NCBI GenBank assembly: GCA_002704665.1
Contig: PAHB01000058.1
Coordinates: 1-11,448, forward strand
DNA length: 11,448 nt
Direction: 5' to 3'
From: Pseudomonadota bacterium
GTDB lineage: Bacteria > Pseudomonadota > Gammaproteobacteria > Burkholderiales > Eutrophovitaceae
Below are positions 6,145 through 11,448 of the stretch, in pieces. Position 1 is the stretch's first letter; every line of letters begins with the position of its first letter. The notes under the pieces were generated by a model, which was not told the DNA's origin, made no database searches, and worked only from the letters and a program-made list of their open reading frames with translations. Position numbers and translations under genes: made by a program.

Positions 6145-7092
6145 TTACCCTCCCAATTCTTTTATCGTGTTTATGTGTTCTTTTCTATTTAGAAAAAGAA
6201 AGTTTGTTTGCTGTGTCCCATCGTTTATTTCATCGATACGGCTGATGGTTGCTTCCGAGATAATAAAACATTCGTAACCATATTGCTTCAATAAATCAAT
6301 GACATCGTTAGGATGATAATCAAACTTAGCGGCCCATTTTCTTAATAGCTCGCAAAATATAAATGGCTTAAACTTTCTAAGATATTTTTGAGCTCCTTTA
6401 AAAACCAAAAGTTCGCTGCCTTCAACGTCACATTTAATAAAATCGAGCTTAATATTGTTTGATAAAAAATATTTATCTATCGTAGTCGCTGGAACCTCAA
6501 TTTTCTCGATAACTTCTCGTTCTTGAATATTTTTCAATGAAGCACTGCCTGTCTCCGCTTTTGTCCAGTTAAAAGTAACTTTTCTCTCCACATCTAAAAT
6601 AGCTTTGTTGATTAAAACTGCTTTTTCAACATCGTTTAATCGGACATGCTGGACAAGATAATCAAACGTCCTGGGAATTGCCTCAAAAGCAAAAATTTTT
6701 TTTACCGTAGCAAATTTGGAAAATCGCATTGTATACCAACCAATATTGGCTCCAATATCTGCTATTGTCTGAGATTTTGACGCTAAATTATCTAAAATTT
6801 TCTTTTCGATCGGCTCGAATGCTCCAAAATTTATTATTTCGATTGGCACGAAACGGCTATCGTACCTATCAAGATAGAACTTAATTCCTTTATACGCCAA
6901 GGTTGCGATAATACGATCGGATTTAATTTCTAAACGATCGATTTCCGAGTTTTTTAGTAGCGACTGGTAAGAAAAAAGTGCCTGATGTAAATTATGCATC
7001 GCGCCAATATAGTCATGTTTTTTTATTTTTCCCTCAAAGTATAGATTTTGGAGATTTTGATAAATATCAGTTTTTGAAGATGACTCAGACAC
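6145..7092 (-). CDS. FkbM-family SAM-dependent methyltransferase
   Basis: A 315-residue protein, about the usual FkbM length plus an N-terminal helical extension of ~90 residues. The SAM-binding motif I is IADIGANIGWYT (110-121), followed by the acidic end of strand 2 in AFEAIP (135-140). The FkbM signature LDFIKCDVEGSEL (216-228) and FCELL (246-250) are present. FkbM enzymes O-methylate small molecules and, in surface-polysaccharide loci, sugar hydroxyls; here a methyl cap on a glycan is the likely job, judged from the two sugar-nucleotide genes upstream. It starts with GTG one base after the stop of the preceding gene, so translation is probably coupled. The exact substrate cannot be read from sequence. 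Confidence 0.92.
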   Translation of the reverse strand: MSESSSKTDIYQNLQNLYFEGKIKKHDYIGAMHNLHQALFSYQSLLKNSEIDRLEIKSDRIIATLAYKGIKFYLDRYDSRFVPIEIINFGAFEPIEKKILDNLASKSQTIADIGANIGWYTMRFSKFATVKKIFAFEAIPRTFDYLVQHVRLNDVEKAVLINKAILDVERKVTFNWTKAETGSASLKNIQEREVIEKIEVPATTIDKYFLSNNIKLDFIKCDVEGSELLVFKGAQKYLRKFKPFIFCELLRKWAAKFDYHPNDVIDLLKQYGYECFIISEATISRIDEINDGTQQTNFLFLNRKEHINTIKELGG

Positions 7093-7093
7093 T

Positions 7094-8143
7094 TTAATAG
7101 CTCGCTATCGTGCGTTTAAACCCATCTGCAATACTGACTTTTTCCTCCCAACCTAGGTGTCTAATTTTACTGCAGTCAACCTGCGTTCTCGTAAATTGAA
7201 CTCTGTCAACTGCGGAGGGTTTTTTACTAAAAACTACTTTTAGATTTTTCTCTGGAAAAAACTCATTGACTAATTTTGAGGCTAAATCTCTTATTCTAAT
7301 CTCATTTTCAGTCGCTAAATTATAAGCCTCGCCATCTATTCCTTTTAGCAAAACCAAAAAAATTCCGGCTATAACGTCAGTTACATAGCAAAAGTTTCTG
7401 AACACTTTTCCATCACTTTCCAAAATTATATCTTCACTCATAACCAAAGCTTTAATAAAGTCAGCAAATGATCGACCATCATCAAAATCAATACCAGGGC
7501 CATAGCATATTGAGGGTCTAACAATAGTCACAGGCACGCTAAATTTTTTACCCCAAACCAAAGTGATCGTCTCCCCCATCCGCTTGCTCTCCAAGTAAAC
7601 GCTCTGGGGTAAAGTATTATCGAGGGATCCGAAAGTGCTTTCATTGTTAGGCCGCTCTTTGTCGGGAATAAATCCATAAACCCCTGAGGTGCTCAAATAA
7701 AGAAAATTCTCCAAACTACTACTGCCCAAGCTAGAAAATAAATTTATGATTCCAACAGTGTTAGGAATTACGGCGCTTGTGGGGTCCAATTTAAAGATAC
7801 GGGGTGATGCCGCACTGGCTGCATGAATAACAAAATTTATCTCCCTGTCAATTTCTATCGACCTTGTAAGATCCCACTGAATAAAAGTTAACAAGCTCGC
7901 GTCGAGATTTTTATTTGAATAGAGTGTTTTTGTACGATTAATATCACGGGTAGTTACTAAAACTTTTATGTTGTAATCAAAAACTTTGGAAATATAGCCG
8001 ATAGAATTAATAAGATGTTTAGCCAAAAAGCCAGATCCACCAGTTATCATTATTGTTTTATTTTTGAATTTTTCCCACGGATATCTTCGTAGCGCAATCT
8101 GCTCGTAGTCGTTTTTAAGAATTTTTTGATTTAGGGAGTACAT
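7094..8143 (-). CDS. NAD-dependent epimerase/dehydratase (extended SDR), nucleotide-sugar enzyme
   Basis: A 349-residue extended short-chain dehydrogenase/reductase. The Rossmann motif is TGGSGFLAKHL (34-44), with alanine in place of the third glycine, a known variation. HAASAASP (107-114) follows. The catalytic triad is seen as S151/S153 in LYLSTSGVYG and Y183-x3-K187 in YLESK. VRPSICYGPG and RNFCYVTDV are typical of the dTDP-glucose 4,6-dehydratase / UDP-glucuronate decarboxylase branch, as is EAYNLATENEIRIRDLA near the end. It should act on a nucleotide sugar in the cytoplasm; which reaction (dehydration, epimerisation or decarboxylation) is not decidable here. A ~28-residue N-terminal extension precedes the first strand. 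Second gene of the minus-strand unit, 27 bases after the first. Confidence 0.9.
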   Translation of the reverse strand: MYSLNQKILKNDYEQIALRRYPWEKFKNKTIMITGGSGFLAKHLINSIGYISKVFDYNIKVLVTTRDINRTKTLYSNKNLDASLLTFIQWDLTRSIEIDREINFVIHAASAASPRIFKLDPTSAVIPNTVGIINLFSSLGSSSLENFLYLSTSGVYGFIPDKERPNNESTFGSLDNTLPQSVYLESKRMGETITLVWGKKFSVPVTIVRPSICYGPGIDFDDGRSFADFIKALVMSEDIILESDGKVFRNFCYVTDVIAGIFLVLLKGIDGEAYNLATENEIRIRDLASKLVNEFFPEKNLKVVFSKKPSAVDRVQFTRTQVDCSKIRHLGWEEKVSIADGFKRTIASY

Positions 8144-8170
8144 GATCGACCGTACCTAATTAAAATAGAT

Positions 8171-9097
8171 CTAATTTTTGGTTTTAACATATTGAAGAAA
8201 TAAATCGTTTTCTAGGCTATCTTTTTCTAAAAAATCCCGGTTCTTTTCAAACTGGTCGTAGGTCTCTCTTATACTTTCCTCGTAAGCAGTAAAGTGGAAC
8301 CCCGGCATCTCTTCTAATAAGCGATTATTGGACCCAGTGTAGGTGACCCCTAGTCCCTGATGAAGGACCTTAATTTTCATATTTTTACCCGAGTATTCTC
8401 TTATAAGTTTTGCAATGTCAACTAATTCGATTGATTCAGTGGGAGAGACATTGTATTCAACATACTTTAAGTCAATGGACAGCATCCTGATTACAGCTGA
8501 ATACAAGTCACCGATGTATAAATAGTCAAATTTTGCATTTTTATGTACCACAATTGGCAGTCCTAACAACACCTTCGCTATAGTGTTCGAGATAAACTTG
8601 AATCGATAATCCTCCAAGTTTCCGAAAACACCAAATAACCTCAAATTCACTAAATTTGGATTTTTCGCTGCCCTGATAAATTTTGTAATCACATATTTCG
8701 AATAACTGTGAGCGTCTTTTGGGACGTCAATATCGAAATACTGCTCATGCATTTTTTGTTTCCACGCAGATCGCGAAAAATCGGAACCTGATGTAAAGTT
8801 AAAGAATTTTGTATTTGTAGAAACTGCTCGATGCAGATTAAAAAACATTCGCAGATTGTCCTCACAAACGGTATCCTCGTATTCTTTGTTGATAGCCTCG
8901 CTAGTCGCGGCGTGGATAAGATAATCCGGATTAACACTCTCTACGTAGTCCTTTACCTGTTTATGTTTCCTCAAGTCTAGATCGGCTTTGATAGGCGAAA
9001 AAACCTCGAATTTTTCGGACCTTTGCAAAAAGTTGTTGAAACTTTTGCCGATAAACCCTTCGCTTCCAGTCAATAAGATTTTCGGTTTATTTTCCAT
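8171..9097 (-). CDS. NAD-dependent epimerase/reductase (SDR), nucleotide-sugar enzyme
   Basis: A 308-residue SDR with the NAD-binding motif LLTGSEGFIGKSF (8-20), DLDLR marking the second strand, and HAAT (62-65). The active site is S103/S105 in FTSGS and Y135-x3-K139 in YVITK. NLRLFGVFGN (151-160) and the DYLYIGDL motif (191-198) belong to the substrate half. Its length and layout are nearest to GDP-fucose-synthase-like and RmlD-like 4-ketosugar reductases/epimerases, but overall divergence is high and no sugar can be assigned. It is the first gene of the three-gene unit. No clear Shine-Dalgarno precedes the ATG. Confidence 0.88.
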   Translation of the reverse strand: MENKPKILLTGSEGFIGKSFNNFLQRSEKFEVFSPIKADLDLRKHKQVKDYVESVNPDYLIHAATSEAINKEYEDTVCEDNLRMFFNLHRAVSTNTKFFNFTSGSDFSRSAWKQKMHEQYFDIDVPKDAHSYSKYVITKFIRAAKNPNLVNLRLFGVFGNLEDYRFKFISNTIAKVLLGLPIVVHKNAKFDYLYIGDLYSAVIRMLSIDLKYVEYNVSPTESIELVDIAKLIREYSGKNMKIKVLHQGLGVTYTGSNNRLLEEMPGFHFTAYEESIRETYDQFEKNRDFLEKDSLENDLFLQYVKTKN

Positions 9098-9428
9098 GTT
9101 TAATAAAGTAATAAAGATCGCTTTAAATATAGATCCTAATATTGAGCTCTTAAATTTTCCCTAATTTAATTTAATTTAACATTATCGCTATCGACACGAA
9201 ATAAAAAAAACCAAGAAATTGGCTTAAAAAAAATAATTTAGCCAATTTACACAACCTTGAGTTTTAAAAATTTATACATAGCCTCAAACAGCTGTTTTTT
9301 GGTGATGAGCAAAATTGTCTCTGGTGTGTAATGACTTTTCACTAAACATCTGTTAGTTTTAGGGTTCAGTTCGATATATGAGAAAAACTACTGTTAAATA
9401 AGCAAAAAATCCTGACAAAGGGGAAAAG
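9098..9428. other. 331-bp AT-rich divergent intergenic region
   Basis: This gap separates the leftward sugar-nucleotide genes from the rightward channel pair, so it should hold a promoter for each. No convincing sigma-70 pair was found. The best leftward -10 is GATAAT (minus, 9181-9186), with only a T-run at the -35 position. Other content: an AATTT tandem repeat (9163-9179, about 3.4 copies), a hairpin with adjacent T-run (9201-9248), and a 12-bp perfect palindrome AAACAGCTGTTT at 9286-9297. No open frame of note. Confidence 0.6.
9201..9248 (-). promoter_or_regulatory. Hairpin with adjacent T-run upstream of the epimerase genes
   Basis: AAATTGGCT (9216-9224) pairs perfectly with AGCCAATTT (9240-9248) across a 15-base loop. 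Overlapping it, CCAA/TTGG at 9211-9222 forms a second small stem that, read leftwards, is followed by eight T. The two stems share bases and so exclude each other. This resembles a leader attenuator or a stray terminator, but the stems are short and AT-rich. Confidence 0.3.
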
Positions 9429-9899
9429 ATGTCCACTGATGAGCAAATAGATCCCTCCGGCAACGATAATATGAGCCCTGAAGAAGCTTCTGAACTCTTG
9501 ATATCAATGTCCTATGAGGCCATTACATATTTAGATCGGGCGATCCCTGTTTACAAAACGATTGCAGAAGATATAGGCAAAGACGAGGAGAAGACGAAAA
9601 ATGCCATGGAGGAATTAGGTAAAGCTGAGGATGGTTTGAAATGGCTCGCTCTTTATATTCATCAATGCGTCGAAAGTAGTTCAGATATTCTGCCTGATAC
9701 TATCAGGGACAAATTTGTTCCGTTCAAAGCGAACTTACTGCCCGCACTACGCCAAATTGTTGCAGAACTGGAAAAAGTTGATATAACAGCCCTCCCGAAA
9801 GTTATTACGGAACATATGCTTCCGCTATTCTCAGAACTTCATGTAGCTGCAAAAGAGGTGCTAGAGTATCTAGGACAAAAAATCGAGGAAAAAAAATAA
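9429..9899 (+). CDS. Acidic all-helical protein of unknown function, 156 aa
   Basis: I do not recognise this protein. It has no signal peptide, membrane segment or cysteine motif (one cysteine, C80). The first ~17 residues are polar and probably disordered. The rest reads as four to five amphipathic helices (about 18-50, 53-82, 90-115, 120-153), with many D/E, ending EEKK. AAGGGG lies five bases before the ATG. It is 41 bases upstream of the potassium channel on the same strand, so the two are probably co-transcribed and it might be a channel-associated cytoplasmic protein; that is inference from order only. Confidence 0.82.
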   Translation: MSTDEQIDPSGNDNMSPEEASELLISMSYEAITYLDRAIPVYKTIAEDIGKDEEKTKNAMEELGKAEDGLKWLALYIHQCVESSSDILPDTIRDKFVPFKANLLPALRQIVAELEKVDITALPKVITEHMLPLFSELHVAAKEVLEYLGQKIEEKK

Positions 9900-9940
9900 C
9901 ACCTTAAGCAGCTTGCGCTAAACATTTTAATTGGCAAAAA

Positions 9941-10903
9941 ATGAATCTCCCGGACCACACAACCAAAAATCATCTTGGATTTATACATCGGATAGAGGCT
10001 GCAAAAAACCGAGTCCTTCAAATATTGGACCCTCCAGCCAAAGATGACAGAGCGAGTAAAATTTGCTCCATATTCATAGCCTCTCTCATTATCGCAAGCA
10101 TCACCGCTGTAATTCTGGAGTCAGTGCCAGAATACCATCAAAAATACGGGTGGTTATTTAGCAACTTTGAATTTTATTGCATTATTGTTTTTACGTTCGA
10201 GTATATTTTACGGGTATGGTCTAGCGGATCAAGGTACCCGAAATCGGAAGGGGGACCTTGGAGAGGGCGCCGAGAATACATTTTTAGCTTTTTTGGGCTG
10301 GTTGATCTGTTAGCAACCCTGCCCTACTATTTACAAGTTTTTTTTCCGGGCGCAGATTTACGAGCCATCAGGGTAGTAAGGATGTTAAGAATTTTTAAAC
10401 TCTCCCACTATAATTCCGCCCTCGAGGATTTGTACAGTGCTGTTCGAGATGAACGCCAGTCTTTCATAGCAGCGCTGTACATATTGGCTATCGCGATAGT
10501 AGTAACTTCCTCACTTATGTACTATGCAGAACATGATGCCCAACCAGACAAATTTTCATCAATACCAGCGGCAATGTGGTGGGCTATTATAAGCCTAACA
10601 ACCGTTGGATATGGTGACGTCTATCCCATTACCCCGCTTGGCCAAATAATTGGAACAATCACGGCTTTTGTTGGAGTATGTACTGTAGCCATGCTCACTG
10701 GTATCGTGGCCGCGGCGTTCGCAAACCAGATGGAAAGAAGAAAAACATTGTTTGAATCAGAACTCAGGGGTGCTCTCAGCGACGGAATCATTTCATCGGA
10801 CGAAAAAGGCAGTTTGGAAAAATTGCAACAAGACTTTAATCTTTCTAATGAAGTTGTAGAGGCGTTGACTAAAGCAGTTAAAAGCGAAGTTCATAAAAAA
10901 TAA
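9941..10903 (+). CDS. Voltage-gated potassium channel (six-helix Kv type)
   Basis: A 320-residue inner-membrane channel. S1 is near 41-60, S2 near 73-92, S3 near 113-132. S4 (about 140-154) carries R141, R144, R147, R150 and K153 at every third position, the hallmark of a voltage sensor. S5 lies near 175-195, the pore helix at 208-219, the selectivity filter TTVGYGD at 220-226, and S6 near 233-260. The cytoplasmic tail (265-320) is a short acidic helical segment with ALSDGIISSDEKGSLEKL, a pattern often found at the end of bacterial channels of this class; there is no RCK or cyclic-nucleotide domain. It should conduct potassium in response to membrane voltage. Length and layout are as in other bacterial Kv channels. 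It is preceded by the unknown helical gene. Ribosome site weak. Confidence 0.95.
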   Translation: MNLPDHTTKNHLGFIHRIEAAKNRVLQILDPPAKDDRASKICSIFIASLIIASITAVILESVPEYHQKYGWLFSNFEFYCIIVFTFEYILRVWSSGSRYPKSEGGPWRGRREYIFSFFGLVDLLATLPYYLQVFFPGADLRAIRVVRMLRIFKLSHYNSALEDLYSAVRDERQSFIAALYILAIAIVVTSSLMYYAEHDAQPDKFSSIPAAMWWAIISLTTVGYGDVYPITPLGQIIGTITAFVGVCTVAMLTGIVAAAFANQMERRKTLFESELRGALSDGIISSDEKGSLEKLQQDFNLSNEVVEALTKAVKSEVHKK

Positions 10904-10993
10904 AGGGTTTTTTCAAATTCTGGAGTTTTTCTAAACCAACTTAAATACATATTGTTGTAGGGTCGAATAAAAAATTAGATCGGAAATATTATA

Positions 10994-11448
10994 ATGATTG
11001 AAAAGGTCTCATATGCAAAAACGGTCTATGGACAGGAAGAAATAGACGCGGTAGTAAAGTGTCTTAAAGAGTCGACACAGATGGGTGTATACGCCCGGGA
11101 ATTTGAAAAGCAAATTGGAAAATTATTTCATAAGGACCATTGTCTATACGTAAACTCTGGTTCTTCAGCACTTTACCTTGCCATCGAAGCCTTGGAGTTT
11201 CCAAAAGATTCTGAGGTTATTACACCCGCCCTAACCTTTTCAACGACGGTGGGCTGTCTTTTCAAAAATAATTTGACTCCAGTATTCGTTGATGTAGATG
11301 AAAATACACTTTGTATAGATTCAAAAAAAATTGAAAAGGCTATAAACAAGAAAACCAAAGCAATCATTGCTGTAGATTTATTAGGCAATATGCCTAGATA
11401 TGATGTATTAAAAAAAATTTCAAAAAAATATAACTTAGTTTTAATAGA
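10994..11448 (+). CDS. DegT/DnrJ/EryC1/StrS-family PLP enzyme, RfbH-like, 3' end outside window
   Basis: The frame opens at ATG 10994 and runs for 151 codons to the edge. The N-terminus YGQEEIDAVVKCLKES and REFEKQIGKLF is typical of DegT-family sugar aminotransferases and dehydratases. VNSGSSALYLAIEAL is the phosphate-binding loop of PLP. ITPALTFSTTVGC, TPVFVDVDENTLCID and KTKAIIAVDLLGN follow in the expected order. The NSGSSA and TFSTTV wording is closer to the RfbH / CDP-4-keto-6-deoxyglucose 3-dehydratase branch than to ordinary aminotransferases. The residue that would decide (lysine holding PLP, or histidine in the dehydratase) lies beyond the window. It probably makes an amino or 3-deoxy sugar for the surface glycan. 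The DNA is AT-rich, as in the leftward sugar genes. Confidence 0.9.
   Translation, partial: MIEKVSYAKTVYGQEEIDAVVKCLKESTQMGVYAREFEKQIGKLFHKDHCLYVNSGSSALYLAIEALEFPKDSEVITPALTFSTTVGCLFKNNLTPVFVDVDENTLCIDSKKIEKAINKKTKAIIAVDLLGNMPRYDVLKKISKKYNLVLI

Noticed and set aside
10891..10920. A-run and T-run around the channel stop codon, considered as a terminator
   Set aside because: The possible stem is only A-T pairs with no G-C core, so it would not be stable enough.
11173..11388. Minus-strand 71-codon frame with a hydrophobic start
   Set aside because: It is antisense to the DegT-family gene, whose motifs are clear.

Overview
The window looks like chromosome from a flagellated, probably marine, gammaproteobacterium. 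This rests on the flagellin ends, two sigma-54 type -24/-12 promoters in front of flagellar-region genes, a Sel1-repeat protein, a surface-adhesin-E-like secreted protein, and AT-rich DNA. No rRNA or tRNA gene is present, so the taxonomic placement is inference.

Layout. (1) 1-948, minus strand: the start of an exported Sel1-repeat protein (TTG start, cut by the window edge), a small cysteine-rich protein, and the hairpin terminator of the flagellin gene. (2) 949-5481, minus strand: the centre of interest. A 1207-residue giant flagellin, more than twice the usual length, is preceded by a 195-residue TPR-like protein. Each gene has its own sigma-54 promoter and a leader of about 65 nt. Two dyads 22 bp apart lie about 108 and 130 bp upstream of the flagellin start site, where an enhancer-binding activator of the FlrA/FlrC/FleQ type would be expected. 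(3) 5655-6119, plus strand: a secreted protein resembling the surface-adhesin E family. (4) 9097-6145, minus strand: a compact three-gene unit of two NAD-dependent epimerase/dehydratases and an FkbM-type methyltransferase. (5) 9429-10903, plus strand: an acidic helical protein of unknown function followed by a six-helix voltage-gated potassium channel. (6) 10994 to the right edge, plus strand: the first 151 codons of a DegT/RfbH-like PLP enzyme of sugar biosynthesis.

How it may fit together. Sugar dehydratases, a DegT-family enzyme and a FkbM methyltransferase beside a flagellin are typical of loci that build and decorate the glycan on flagellin or on O-antigen. The simplest reading is a giant-flagellin locus with its own TPR helper and a nearby glycan-modification segment. 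The usual flagellin neighbours (fliD, fliS, flaG) are not in the window. The link between glycan genes and flagellin is inferred from position only. The channel and its small neighbour interrupt the sugar genes and have no obvious connection to them.
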